From the NCBI GenBank assembly GCA_033398695.1, contig CM065802.1, forward strand, positions 137,440,096-137,504,095: a stretch of DNA of 64,000 nt, read 5' to 3'. Each line of letters starts with the position of its first letter. Positions within the stretch are counted from its first letter, which is position 1. The notes beneath the pieces are model-generated. The model saw only the letters and a list, made by a program, of their open reading frames with translations. It did no database searches and had not been told where the DNA came from. Source of the DNA: Orobanche coerulescens. Its lineage: Eukaryota > Streptophyta > Magnoliopsida > Lamiales > Orobanchaceae. Position numbers and translations under genes: made by a program. Shown in pieces: positions 32,271 through 44,883 of the stretch.

Positions 32271-33840
32271 TTGGGTGTCCATGACATGATAGAAAGTAAT
32301 CATGAGAATGATCCTTCTACATACGACCAAGCAATGGTAGATGTTGACTCCGCCAAGTGGCAAGAAGCTATGGAAGCTGAGATAGACTCAATGCATGCTA
32401 ATCAGGTCTGGACTTTAATAGATCATCCTAAAGGCATGGTGCCTACTGGAAACAAATGGATCTATAAAAGAAAGACCGGTGGAGATGGCAAGGCTGATAG
32501 CTATAAGGCCAGGCTTGTGGCAAAGGGTTATTTCCAAAGAAAAGGAATCGATTATTTCGAGACCTTCTCTCCTGTAGCTATGATTAAGTCTATTCGCATG
32601 ATGTTTGCCATGGCAGCCCACTTAGATTATGAAATATGGCAAATGGATGTGAAAATGGCATTCCTAAATGGATTCCTCGAGGAGGAGATTTACATGGAAC
32701 AACCTAAAGGATTCTGAAACCAATATTCATAAAGTATGCAAACTTCAACGTGCCATTTATAGACTGAAGCAAGTTTCGCAAAGTTGGAGTCTTCGTTTTA
32801 ACGAGACAGTCAAAGAGTTTAATTTTGTCCAAAATGAAGAGGAGCCCTGTATTTACAAGAAGGTTAGTGGGAGCAAAATTGCATTCTTAATACTATATGT
32901 GGATGACATTCTACTTATAGAAAACGGTGTCATAATGCTCAGTTCTGTGAAATTTTGGCTCTCTAAAGAGTTTTCAATGAAAGACTTGGTAGAAGCTACC
33001 TATATTCTGGGTATTCGCCTCTACCGGGATAGAGCAAAAAGAATGTTAGGTCTTTCCCAAACCCTTTATATAGAAAAGATCCTGAAGTGATTTAGGATGT
33101 AAGATTCTAAAAGAGGGTTCCTACCTATGCAACATAGTGCAAAACTTTCCTTAGAGATGTGTCCTCAAAGTGAGGAAGAGAGAAAGGAAATGATCAAGGT
33201 ACCCTATACTCCGGCAGTTGGTAGCCTCAGGTATGCTATGATTTGCACTAGACCGGACATTGCCTATGCTGTGAGCGTAGTAAGTCGGTGTCAGTCAAAT
33301 TCAGGGCAGGAACATTGGACTGCTGTGAAGAACATTCTTAAGTACCTGAAGAGGACTAAAGACTTGGTTCTTACATACGGCTGTGGAGAACTTAGAGTGA
33401 TGGATTATACAGACTCAGATCTTTCGGGGGACATGGATGCTCAGATGTCAACATGATGGTATATCTTTACTCTGAATGGTGGGGCAGTCTCTTGGAGAAG
33501 TGCCAATCAAAGCTCGAGTGCAATCTCTACATGTCAAGTCGAATATCAGGCAGCCAAGGAGGCTGCTAAAGAAGCTTTTTGGGTTAAGAAGTTCACTGAG
33601 GAACTTCAAGTGGTTCCTAATGCAGAGAAGCCCGTAACGCTATTTTATGACAACGACGGAGCTGTTGCATAGGCTAAGGAGCCTAGGGCTCACCACAACA
33701 CCAAACATATTTCGAGAAAATATCATTTTGTTAGAGAAATGGTTATGGAAGGGAATGTTATACTGCAGAGAGTCGACACAACAAATAATGTTGCTGATCC
33801 GCTTACCGACATCTGGAGAGTATGGGTATTAGTTACCATA
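32271..33840 (+). pseudogene. Copia A reverse transcriptase and RNase H
   Basis: RT starts near 32271 with AKWQEAMEAEIDSMHANQVW and KARLVAKGYFQRKGIDYFET. The block WQMDVKMAFLNGFLEEEIYM (first catalytic Asp) ends at a TGA at 32715-32717 with a frame change. The next frame has KVCKLQRAIYRLKQ and the intact catalytic box LYVDDILLI (near 32890-32920). Stops follow at 33088, 33454 and 33670. RNase H is seen in DYTDSDLSGDMD, STCQVEYQAAKEAA and HHNTKHISRKYHFVRE, with a NVADPLT tail near 33790. The domain order integrase-RT-RNase H is diagnostic for Copia. I do not assign the lineage. Confidence 0.92.
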
Positions 33841-33858
33841 ATTTGTGGCATTGTGTGC

Positions 33859-33869
33859 AATTGGGAGAT
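33859..33869 (+). other. Copia A polypurine tract
   Basis: AATTGGGAGAT directly before TGTTAGGAATATG, a standard plant Copia arrangement. Confidence 0.8.
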
Positions 33870-35823
33870 TGTTAGGAATATGCCCTCGAATGCCACTCAG
33901 AGGATGAGAGAGTGAGAGCATTGTATTGTTATTATGAAAATTATATTAAATAAGACATTTATTATTTCTATATTATTGTATATCACAGGCATTGTGATTA
34001 GGTATATAAAATAATAGTCCTTGCATTTTAGAGCAAACATTCCACTCCTTATGGAGATAAGGTGATAGGCACTGGAAGTGTTTAGGACTCGAATGCTTAA
34101 CTGGTTCGCAAGTCGATAAAACTTAACTGGGCAGTAAGTTTAGAAAAGACTTGTATAATGTGTACTTTGACATGTAGAGTGCCTGTCTTCACTAAGGGTT
34201 AGTGGGAGCACACGTTATAAGATGCTAATGGGATTAGTATACTCAAACACGAGTCAACGCGATTCGGTCATATGGATATCACTTAGGGATTATCAATGAC
34301 TAAATCGAAAGATTGTGATCAGTATACGTGGACCTTTTACTTGAGGTTTCAGTAGGAGATGTGCTTGTGACATTAAGTTAGTCATTAGAGTAGTTTGATC
34401 CAATCGCCAGTTGGTGGGGTCAACCTCGAAATGCAGCTTAGTGGGCAAGTAGCAGTCTCTACTGAATACAAGATTGAATTCTTTCTCCTGTAAGTGAGCA
34501 GGTAAATATCCTATGCTTTTAATGCCAAATGAGATCATAAGTCTTTGGCCACAGCATTTAGAGCTAGTTGTATTTGATACACGATAGCTCAGTGATCTCG
34601 GTTTGCATTAACAAAATGCATAGAGTCAAGTTACAAAAGGGTCTGACTTTACCGTGACCCTAATACTTGACCGGGATATATGATTGAAGGGTTTATATAT
34701 ACGCTATTCACGATATAATGGTTTTGGAATGATTCTATCATTCGTTCTTAGTTGGGTTACGGTACGGAGCACTAGACTGGCTAAGTGTTGCCCGTGCTCT
34801 TTGGTTACTCCCATTGCCAACTAAAATGGACCTATGGAGTCGTGCACAAGGATATTTGATGGATAAATATGTATTTATTATCTCTTCATTAATATTGGAT
34901 ATTAGATATCTAATTTGATTTATTTGATAAATCATGCAGCCTAGTGAATTGAAATTAATTATTGGGTGATTAATTTAATTCATAAATAATTATTTCTTGA
35001 AAATAAATTATTATAATTTTGCATTTGATAAAAGTAATTAATCAGATTAATTAATTAAGTATAAATATATTTGAGATAAAATGAAGTGTACTTAACAGAC
35101 TAGATACGCGAACGTCCGGTACACGAACCGAGTGGCTCGGCTCGTTTTCTCACCTAATACCAAGTGGGTCGCGCCCCTCACCTTCTCCTCACCTTCCATA
35201 TTACTTCCTAACATGTGAGGTGTATATTATATATAGCAAATGATGAAGACTTGTGATTTGATTCCATATCTCATAATGTCATCTAATTTTGTTATATAAT
35301 AAATGTGTTGGTCTTTGTTTTGAATAAGACCTGACAAAAAAAACACATACACACATACACACACACACTAATCAGCCGTGAGTTTGTGTGGGAGGAGAGA
35401 AAATATGTTTCTTCATTTTCTTGTTCATCTTAGAGACAAAGAAAAAGGAAGAAGAGAAGAGAAGAAAAATACTCTATCAATTCTTAGCCGTGTTCTTTGA
35501 GAATGAATTGATAAGTTATTTTTCCGATCAATATCCGTAGCATGATAACGTAAAGACAAATGGCATCTTCGGTGTTTAGATCATTCATCAAGCTAGAACG
35601 AATCGGATTCGTGTTCGTGATCGGAAACGATAAAAGCGTGGCTTGGTAATTTTTCCTTCAATAAGATATTATAAATACGAGGGTATGATTTTTTAATTTA
35701 TCTTCGTCATTTTATATTTGTTTATAGGATGCTTGATCGGTCCGTTTTAGGGTTTGGTTTTACCGCCATTGGACCGGTTTATTTTCCGCTGCGTATTCCG
35801 ATTTTTAATCACCGAACCCAACA
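33870..35823 (+). mobile_element. Copia A, 3' LTR (1954 bp)
   Basis: TGTTAGG...CCCAACA. Its last ~970 bp match the partial 5' LTR at 778-1754. A TATA-like run is near 35220-35236, and CA-rich microsatellites lie near 35340-35370. The first ~985 bp are found only here. ACAAC follows at 35824; its left-hand partner is outside the window, so the target duplication cannot be tested. Confidence 0.92.
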
Positions 35824-37397
35824 ACAACCACTTTGCTTTAAGAGGTAATATACTATGATCACTTGATCTAGATTAGGATATTAAATTCACCAACAATATT
35901 ATTTAATAAATAATATTTATATTTAAATTGCTTATTAATCTTAGTAATTAATTAATTAGTGTGCCTAAAAAGATTTCGTGCTCGTGAATGTGTAAAATGC
36001 TTTATTCAAATTTTTAGTACTTCGCTTCTGCTGCGTTTTATTTCCAGAATTGGTATCGAAGATAGAATTTTAGGCTTTTGATATTTTAACTAATTCTGGT
36101 GATTAATTGATAGTAGTTTAAATATTCATGTAATATAATGTTGAAATATTTTGCTAGAAATTTTGTTGTAGTGAATATGATCAAACTATCATGGTTGTGT
36201 GAATGGTTATTTTCTTATTATTTATGCAATTATTGGTTTGGCCGGTTGAGGAATGTAATGGTTTTTTCCGTGAGAAAATCCACGGGTAGATCCAGGGTTT
36301 TATTTTTCGTGTAATTTTGTTGTAATTCAATGTATTTTATTTTTTAATGAAATTGTAACCGAATTCGAAAAGACAAAATCAGGAAGAAATAAAGCGGCCA
36401 GGGCACATGGATCTTTGGGCAGTGCGGCGAGCGGCGGCGAGCAAGCTTGCCGAGCAAAGACAGATCGCTGTCGAGAAGCACCGAGCTGCTTACCAATGGC
36501 CACAGGCGGGCTGTTCCGGGCTGGTTCGCCGGTTCGGGTCGTCCAGTATTTGGTCCGATCCGTTTCACCGTAATCTGTTGCGTCTGTCGGAGAGTCGGGA
36601 TTTTAAAGTCGAACATTTTTTGATTAGTTTTGCAAAGAAGTGAATTTTAATTTTGGAAATCCAAGGCCCGGCAGTGGAGGAGTGACGAGATGCTTGATCC
36701 AGTGGGAGATATCGAGTCGAAGATTTTCTCGGATTCAATTCGGGGATGAAGACCATGATAAATGGATAATTTTATTATCCCTGAATTTTTTTGGTTTTTA
36801 TCATTTTGAATGTATGGCGTGTATGAATTATGCATAATATGTTTCTTGCATGCTAGGACGGGAAAATTAAAAACCTTAAGGCTAAGTGACTAAATTGATT
36901 TTTTTTTAAATAAATCAAATTGGCCTCCATAATTAATTTAAATTGTGATGTAATTAGCATGCGCGTAGACATTAGGGTATTCATCCATATCAGATGTGCT
37001 AATTATAGGTTCACTGGTTTTAAGTTTCAAAATGATAACAAAAAGTAAATGTTATTTTTATGATAGGACCTCTCAATCTGTAGGACTATTATTTAAAAGA
37101 TAATATTTAAGGTTGTTAAATTACGGTATTCACTTAGGTGTATTAATTAACAAGCTCCCCATCCGAGTCTATGTTAATTAATACATGCGCAAGAGGAACC
37201 AATTATTAATTTTACTTGTCATAACGTAAATTGACTACATAGTAAAATTAAAGACATAAAACTTTACTTGAAAATATGCGTGTAAACGTCCACATGATCG
37301 TGGCTTACATGTGTGGATTTTTCGAGGTGTTGGTTGCTAGCATATATATTTTATTTTGAGGTTTTTTAATATATGAACTTGATATCTTAGGGGCTAC

Positions 37398-38015
37398 CAT
37401 GGATGCGGAAACGCAGGTCGATATCAATTTAGGCAGCTAACCTAAAAGTTTTGAGCAGTTCCGCCTTAACTTTCACATGAATCATAGGAAATATACCTTG
37501 GGGAATTGCTGATAGAGCTTCAAGCTGCAGAAGGACTCTTCAGACAAGGGCATCAAGCTCTTGCGGCAAGTGGTGTTTCAACTTCTAAACCCAAGTGGGG
37601 GAAGAAGAAGAAACAAGTGGGTCAGAAGCAAGTGGAAACTCTCAAGGTAAAAGGCAAGGCTGCTCAGCCTGAGGCCAACAACAAGACAAAGGGAAAGTGC
37701 TACAAGTGCAGTTGGAAAGGAAATTTTGAAATGGATTGCCCTGCTCTTAAGAAAGGTATTTCTCGTGCACAAGTAGTCAAAACATGTTTGGCATCTTGTT
37801 CTACCACTTCATGGATAGTAGATTCAGACTCCACTAATCATGTTTTATTTGACTCGCATGATTTTCAGGTAACTAAGCGGCTTAGTATGGGTGAGATCAC
37901 CATCAAATGGGGTGATTATTCCAGGCTTATGGTTATAGCAGTGGGAGTCGTGCAGTTGAAGATTAGTGATAAGATATTAGTCCTAAATAATGTATTATTG
38001 GTACCTATTTTTTAA
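37398..38015 (+). pseudogene. Element D gag C-terminus and protease
   Basis: ETQVDINLGS followed by a stop and PKSFEQFRLNFHMN (37398-37490) is the end of a UBN2-type gag domain; the N-terminal gag is missing. A one-base frame change leads to ELQAAEGLFRQG, then a Lys-rich linker. The zinc knuckle reads CYKCSWKGNFEMDC (37699-37740) with His replaced by Asn. The protease site reads WIVDSDSTNHV, where DSGAT is usual, so the active-site Gly is lost. Ends in TAA at 38013-38015. Confidence 0.8.
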
Positions 38016-38046
38016 ATGAATTTAATTTAGGTTTCTAAATTGAGTT

Positions 38047-39228
38047 GTGATGGTTATTCAGTTTATTTTAATGGTGATGCTATTATTAGAAAAAAACATT
38101 GAATATATTTGCAAAGGTATCTATACTGATAGACTATATGTCATTAATACTGCACAAACTCCCACATACAAAGACAAATCACCTTACATTTTGTGTAAAT
38201 CTAAAAAGAGAAAAGAACCTTCAAGCATAAACCAAACATATCTGTGGCATTTACGGTTAGGTCATGTAAACTTTAGAAGGATTCAGAGATTGGTAGATGA
38301 TGGCCCATTGGATGAACTCTAAGTTGAGTCCTAATTTGTGAATCATGTCCGGAAGGTAAAAGGACAAAGAGGGTTTTTAAAGCCAAAAGAGACCGCTCAG
38401 AACGTGTTAGAATTAGTTCATACTGATGTATGTGGTCCAATGAACATCCAGGCTAGGGGTGGTTTAGAATACTTCATCATGTTTATAGATGATTATTCGA
38501 GATATAGATACATCTATTTGATGCGATGTAAGTCCAAAGTCTTTGATAAGTTCAGAGATTTCAAGGATGAAACGGGAAAGCGTCATGGTAAGAGTATCAA
38601 GTCACTACAATCTGATTGTGGTGGCGAATATCTTAGTGGAGAGTTTTTAGATTTATTGGCAAATGAGAGGATTACATCACATCTCACTGCGTCGGGAACT
38701 CCACAACAAAATGGTATTGCTGAGAGAAGGAACAAAACTCTTTTAGAAATGGTTAGATCAATGATGAGTTACTCAGATTTACCTATTTCATTTTGGGGTA
38801 CGCCTTGGAAACAGCGGCGTACATACTAAACCTATGTGCCTTCAAAATCAGTTCGCAAAACACTCACAGAAATGTGAAGTGGGTAGAAGCCCAGTCTAAG
38901 ACATGTTTGGATCTGGGGTATCCCAACACATATGCTGAATAAGAATGCTGATAAGTTGGCAACTCGTACAGAGGTACGAATATTTGTAGGATACTAAGGG
39001 AACGAAGGGTGGCTTGTTCCAATAGTCCCCAGGATCAGAAGGTTATTATTAGCACCAATGCTTGGTTCGTAGATAAGTATTATGTGATTAGTCACAAGCC
39101 CATAAGGGAAATAATTCTGGAAGAGTTGAGTGGCTAGACTCCGTCTATACCAATCTTGCAAGCACCAACTAACACTGCACCACGCATGGATCTTGAGATT
39201 TTTACACCAACTCGGGATGTGTGAGGTT
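38047..39228 (+). pseudogene. Element D GAG-pre-integrase and integrase
   Basis: YLWHLRLGHVNFRRIQRLVDDG (38239-38305; H-H part of the zinc domain), then CESCPEG in another frame, then the core with VHTDVCGPM (first Asp, ~38418), LQSDCGGEYLSGEF (second Asp, ~38608; Cys replaces the usual Arg) and PQQNGIAERRNKT (Glu, ~38705). Stops and frame changes follow from 38827 on, and homology fades toward 39228. No RT follows. Confidence 0.85.
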
Positions 39229-40030
39229 TGTATTGGAATTCAGCCATACGTCGAATATGCAGTGGAAATAAAATCGCACAAACCGTGCTCATCCGAACTC
39301 CTAAAGAGGATCAATCAAGGATCGTATAAATGAATAAATAAAACAATCGAAATCATACCCTTATAGACCTAATTTATTTATTCTGATGATGGCGAGCACG
39401 AATCCAATACGTCAAGATTTTGAAAATTCCAACGCCAAAAATGCCGAATGTCTACGGTTCACGCGTCGAAAAAATGCCAGAAAAAAACTCTTTCTTCTCA
39501 TTCTCTAAGAACACGGCTATAATAAGAAATGAAGTATGCCTTAATATCTCAAAAACCAGCAGTGAAAAAGTTCCAAACTTTCTTTTCTTTTCTGTTTTTC
39601 TCTCACGTCAAGAATAGGGTGGTGTGTTTATATATTAATATTCACTCCACCCATTAATCAATGTATTATTCAATTAAGTTTTCTTTCACATACACATTAG
39701 AAGACTTTTTAGAAAAATCTTAGTCTTCCACCAATTAAGGTGGAGACTTTGTGATGGTGTCGGAGGAACGGGGCAACCAAGTTGAGTAATAAATAGTCCA
39801 ACTATTTAGTCCGTGTTCTGGACCCGTGTATCTAGTCCAATAGATAAATCTTGGTCCGTCATATTGTATTAAAATTAATTAATTAATCTAATTAGTTAGT
39901 TATATTAAATAAAATATAATTAATTTCTCCAAGAAATAATTATATTTAAATTAGATTAATTACCCAGTAATATTTAATTCATCTGACCAATTTAATATAT
40001 CCAATAAATTAAATTCAATTAGACATCCAA
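39229..40030 (-). mobile_element. Inverted Copia LTR fragment E
   Basis: On the minus strand it ends ...TTTCCACTGCATATTCGACG, a Copia U5-type end. Further in it shares the AATTATTTCTTGG and GGATATATTAAA-type blocks with A's LTR (compare 39930-40015 reversed with 800-930). It is thus a relative of A's LTR in opposite orientation. A TATA-like run lies near 39630-39645. Both ends are inferred; no target duplication was found. Confidence 0.6.
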
Positions 40031-40070
40031 TGTAGAGTTACCCAAATTTAAGTTACACAATACAGATCGA

Positions 40071-40275
40071 GTTAACTCGAATGTATTTGAATATATTCGA
40101 ATAAAGGTCAATTCCGATAATTTGGATATCAAAAGAGTTGTTGCTAAACTTGGGTCAATTCCGAAAATTCCGAATGTATTAGAATAAAGGTAGACATTTA
40201 TGTTACTCGAATGCATTTGAATAAAAAGTCAATTCCGGTAATTTGGATATCAAAAGAGTTGTTTCTAAATTTGGG
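40071..40275 (+). repeat. Imperfect direct repeat of about 75-85 bp
   Basis: 40071-40154 and 40201-40275 share GTCAATTCCG, TAATTTGGATATCAAAAGAG and the closing CTAAA-TTGGG block. The 46 bp between them is itself similar to the start of the unit, so this may be a three-unit degenerate tandem repeat. Confidence 0.85.
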
Positions 40276-41118
40276 ACAAAAAAAAAATAATACTATATGT
40301 AAAAGAACAAAACAAATATTCTCTCTATAAGAAATTATGGTGCACAAGGCCAAACACTTGAAAAGCAGGTATTGGGGAAAAGGAAAGTCTTGGTCCGATA
40401 TTTGTTGCATTATCGTAGACAATTATCCTGAGGAATTGTTGTATATGTTGTATGTTAAGGTTTCGTATAATAACATTCGTATTGGCTGTTCATCGAGGGA
40501 TGTTGATCCGAGGGCCATTGTTTGGTATTGATGGTTGTGTTGATCGATCGTTGAGGGATGATGATTCCAGGACTGTTGTGTTGAGATTGTTGATCGTGTT
40601 GATCATTCTTTGCATATGGTGATCCCAGGATGGTTGTTTTGGATATTGTTGGTCGTGTCGATCTTTCATTATCGGTTTGTCGTTGTTCACATCGGTGAGT
40701 CTTTTTGATCCTTATTGGATTTGTTATTCTTTGAGTTTCGTTGTCATGTTGTATCGTGACATATCTGGAATCATATCTGCGTTCCGATTGGTCAATGTGT
40801 AGGATTTTTAGCCAGGCACATATGGTCATGTGTTGATATTTCCACATTGGACTGTGCACACGAGACGTAGTTCGTGAGGCTAAATAGGTACATTGTCCCG
40901 CGTATATTCTAGATTCCGTATACGGGGTGGACATGTGCACTTACACATTTTCGGATCGGGCGTACTGTGTTATCCGTCTTGAGCCATATTGATTGGTCGT
41001 TCATACTCCATGTATGATTGGGTATGTTCAACAGTTTGCGACTGATTGTTCATACGCCCGAGGGGTATGTTCGACAGTCGGGGTTATTTCTTTGAGATCC
41101 ATTATATTTGATCTTGTT

Positions 41119-41390
41119 TGGAGTTTACCATGTTGATGGTATTCTCGGTCGTTGTTGATCCTTTGTTGATCGTGTTGGAGTTTATCATATTGATGGTATT
41201 CTCGGTCGTTGTTGATCCTTTGTTGATCGTGTCGGAATTTATCATGTTGATGGTATTCTCGAGTATTGTTAATCCTTCGTTGGTAGTATTGGAGTTTATC
41301 ATGTTGATAATATTCTTGGTTGTGGCTGACCTTTGGTTGGTCGTATTGGAGTTTATCATGTCGATGATATTCTCGGTTGATTTATTGATT
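41119..41390 (+). repeat. 57-bp minisatellite (four full units plus a partial)
   Basis: Units start at 41119, 41176, 41233, 41290 and 41347, exactly 57 bp apart, with the core TTTATCATGTTGATGGTATT. Because 57 is a multiple of three, both strands stay open for about 90 codons. The predicted 19-residue hydrophobic repeats are a by-product of the period and I do not call a gene. Confidence 0.95.
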
Positions 41391-41906
41391 GATCATTGTT
41401 ATTGATCGTATGAGCATTCGGACTATACGTCGATGTTTCGGGACTTGTTATCATTATTTTGTGGTAGTTGATCTACAAATATATTGTGTGTTATTAATTT
41501 TTATCCGGATTGAGATTTGACTGAGCAATCCGACGGACAGAATTTGGCACGGATGGATTATTCCACACTTATGAGTTGTGATGATATTTTGAGAATTCTT
41601 GGTATTGATTGAATACAGTACAGATGGTTGTAGTTAAGTTCATTTCGTCATTTGAGAATGCAAAATGTGGATTATGGTAAAGATTGATTTGATATGGATT
41701 GTTATGGGTTGGTGAGGTTATGATGGTAAGATTACGTTGGTAGTATTCTTACTATATTATTATATTGGTATGTAATTATTTATGATGATGTTATCGATAT
41801 CATTGTTGACTATTGTGGCTGACCCCGTCGTGGACTTTATTTTTAGGTACTCAGAGATCGAGCTAGTAGCGGTCATGTATCGGGTACAAGATCGGATATT
41901 GCGCCG

Positions 41907-42918
41907 TGTTGCGGAAGCGTAAATATCAAGTGCGGAAATTTAAAGCACACAAGGATTTATAGAGGTTCGGCTATAAACGAGCCTACGTCCTCTCTCGGTA
42001 TCTTTTTCAATAGGCTAAAGAAAAACCTCTTCTCCTCTCTTCTATCGGTCGAGGTATAACCGTTACAATCATGTCTTCTATTGGTCCGTGATAAACCACT
42101 CGTACTTGTCTTTGCGTCGGTCCAAGTTAAACCGTTTTCCTTTTCTATCGGAAAAGGAATCAACCACTCTAGCTTTCTATGGGTACTAGATAAACCTCAC
42201 TTAGATATCGATTGTGATTCTAATAATGCCGGATCCTTGATCCTAATAACACCGAATCCAATCGTATCTTTTCTTTTACCACTCGTGTATGTTTTCGTGA
42301 ATTCTCACTCAAACACTTACAATTAAGCTCAATATCAACAACAAGAATGTGTATAATAATATCACAAGTATAGACTATTTGCTCAAGGTTGTTGTGCTCA
42401 GACAATACCATAGGGATGGTATTTATAGGCTCCATCATCAAACTAGCCGTTAGCTGCCAGGGCCATCGTTACGTACGCTATATGATCTCCATTACGTACG
42501 TACGCTCCTTTACGTACGTTAAACTTCACTGGTTACGTACATTAGCCTCTACACAAAACAGTCCAGGGAGATTCGTCATTTGAGTTACGTATGCTAACAT
42601 AGACTTCGTTACGTACGTTAACATTACATCACTGATGACGTCATATATCCGTTGCATGTTTTTCTGACTTTGACTCCTCAAACGATCACTTGTTTGAACT
42701 AGTTTACGTACGTTATACAACCTCCATTACGTACGTTAGCTTGCCCATATTACATACGTTAAGATACCCTTGTTACGTACGTTACCTTTGATTTTCTCCA
42801 GCATTCTGCACTTTGTTTTCCTTCGATGCTTGCTTCGCCTCTTCATTGTTTTGTTTTGTTTATCGCCTTTAATCATCAAAACACTTTTAGTTTATGTATG
42901 GAACAAAATGTTCCAACA
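41907..42918 (-). mobile_element. Inverted solo Copia LTR J
   Basis: On the minus strand it starts TGTTGGAACATTTTGTTCC and ends CGCTTCCGCAACA, standard plant Copia LTR termini, about 1.0 kb apart. No internal region is present. Flanks CGCCG and TCATG do not match, so it is a solo LTR without a visible target duplication. It splits LTR F. It contains the palindrome cluster at 42469-42784. Confidence 0.7.
42469..42784 (-). repeat. Cluster of ten TTACGTACGTTA palindromes in LTR J
   Basis: Copies start at 42469, 42492, 42510, 42533, 42595, 42619, 42704, 42727, 42750 and 42773. Four or five match TTACGTACGTTA exactly; the rest differ by one to three bases. Two closely spaced pairs or triplets have 23-bp steps (42704, 42727, 42750, 42773). 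The ACGT core is the recognition core of plant bZIP factors, so the cluster could be a U3 enhancer; this is inference. Confidence 0.85.
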
Positions 42919-44883
42919 TCATGAAGAGATGAGCTTCCCGGGTGAAATTGGTTGTGGCATGTATTTGAGAACCGAGTATTTTCCTGATTGTTATGATTCC
43001 GCGCAAATGTATTTTTAACTATGTCTATGTTCACCGCGTGTGTATTTTAAAATAGCTTTCCAGTATTTTACCAACTCGTGTATAACTTTAAAATGGCCTT
43101 TTAGGTATTTCGTAAATTTGGTTTAATTCGTGAAACCTTTTTCCTTAAACTATCTTATCGGTACGTGTAAGCGGTGACTTAATGTACATTTTGAAACTGT
43201 CGAGTTTTGACATTTTGGCCTTAAATATTAAATTGGATTTTCGGATGGTATTTGAGATATATATCTTGGAAAGTATTTAAATATTCGAAAGTCATTACCG
43301 TCTTTGCCTTTTGGCGTGTTTGAAACTGATTGTGAAAATGATTTTTAGCCTTGTGGGTTACGACGTGGGGTCCACGGCGATGTAATATCCTCGAATGGTT
43401 TTAGTAGTGTTACACTTTGGCCTCAATCAAAATCCAATATTTGAAGGAGGTAAAAATATCTTTTGTAATTTTTTTAATCCGCAAAAAATCAAATTCATGA
43501 GCTCAAATGTAATTATAAATATCTAATGAGGTATCCGGATCTTATTGTTTCTTTAACCAAAATCCAAGTGTAATTGAAACATGTAACGAGGGGTGAAAGA
43601 TATAATCCACCCGATTTCAACTCATGCAATTCCTTGAGCCTCATTTGCCGGTATTACCAGACGTGGGACCTTGTGGAACTCAAGTTTTTTTTTTCAAGGT
43701 TAATATCTCATAAAATTCGGCCGATACCATAAACAAAGGATTATTTAACAAATTGTACATATATCCAACAAAATTTAGGTAAAATTACATGAAATATCAC
43801 TGTTGTTTGCCTTATTACAAAACAAAAATTCAATTATCTTTCAAATTCAATTCCTCTTAATATTCTCACTCTACCTAACAAATCTCCATAAATGATAATT
43901 TATAATCAATTTAATACATGTCAAAAAGTTAGATATTTATTTTCCAAGTCATTCTTTATTGTCCAATCAAATCTCACATAATTACACATCACTTCTTATT
44001 TTTACATAATAATTAATTATTTTTAACTCATCGTATTCGTCATTTAAATTGATTTGGAACAAATTCTATAGATGAAGCTCTTATTATAATTATGAAATTT
44101 AAAAATAGCAATTATTCCTTATATTTGGAATAAGATAAGGAATGAGGATCTCACAATTATTACACACCATTCCTTATCATATATTGGGAATAAGACACAT
44201 ATCGTTGTATTCAATGCTTAATTTTGGTAATTAATATATTTTAATAAGATTGATATTGAATCTAAGATATTTTGGATAATTATATTTTGGTAATAAAATA
44301 TTTTGGTAAGCAAGGCAACAAGTTTGTATATTCTCAATGATCAAATATATATAGATATTTTTTTTGATCAAGTAACAATTACAATTGAAGGATACTTTAA
44401 TATTTTGTAATAAGATTGGTATTTAATTTCTAATTTAATTCTGATTAATTAATAACTTATCAAGTATAACATAGAATTACTAAACTTTTACCTTTTTAGT
44501 TTCCTATACGATTAATCAGTTAATCACTTAATAATTAATTTAAATATTATATATTCATAACAAAGAATTTCAAAAAGAACAATCATAATAATAAATTTTG
44601 CAACATTCGGATAAATATATAATAAATTTATAAAAATTATAAAATAATATCCTCAATTTCATGCATACATTCAAATTCTCAACCATTAATAGTGAACTGT
44701 GTCAAATCATCCAACTCCGTAATGGAATTAGTAAAAATTATGCATTTATATGCAACAACTGTAAAATTGAGTAAATTGTATATCTCCGAGAAGCCTCCGT
44801 TAGTGGAAGAGATAATAAAGTTGGACTGAGCATCATCAACATGCTAACAACGAAGGTAGTCCGTTTCTTTTTTACAATCAACT

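Larger units (their letters stand above)
35824..39228 (+). mobile_element. Truncated Copia element D
   Basis: Begins with a ~225-bp LTR 3' remnant ending in TTTATTTCCAGAA before a primer-binding-like TGGTATCGAAG at 36051. A leader of about 1.35 kb follows, with a GC-rich patch (36395-36560) and no convincing gene, then gag C-terminus, protease and integrase. It is cut at about 39228 by inverted LTR E, before any RT. Element A evidently inserted into D's 5' LTR, so D is older than A. Confidence 0.75.
40311..43414 (+). mobile_element. Gypsy-type LTR F (solo or partial), interrupted by J
   Basis: Ends at 43414 with GGGTCCACGG, then GTAATATCCTCGAATGG and AGTGTTACA, the same kind of terminus as element C (GTAATATCCC...GTGTTACA). 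No primer-binding site follows, so it is a solo or truncated LTR. The left boundary is uncertain; 40311 is my estimate. It contains a 57-bp minisatellite and is split at 41906/42919 by an inverted Copia solo LTR. Its last 400 bp resemble a segment inside C's interior. Confidence 0.55.

Noticed and set aside
36407..36643. 78-codon frame in the leader of D
   Set aside because: Short GC-rich patch in a retrotransposon leader; no recognisable motif.
41118..41405. Hydrophobic repeat protein on the plus strand
   Set aside because: Produced by a 57-bp minisatellite; the opposite strand is equally open.
42469..42784. CRISPR-like array of short repeats
   Set aside because: Motifs are 12-bp palindromes with irregular gaps inside a plant LTR; there are no uniform spacers or cas genes.
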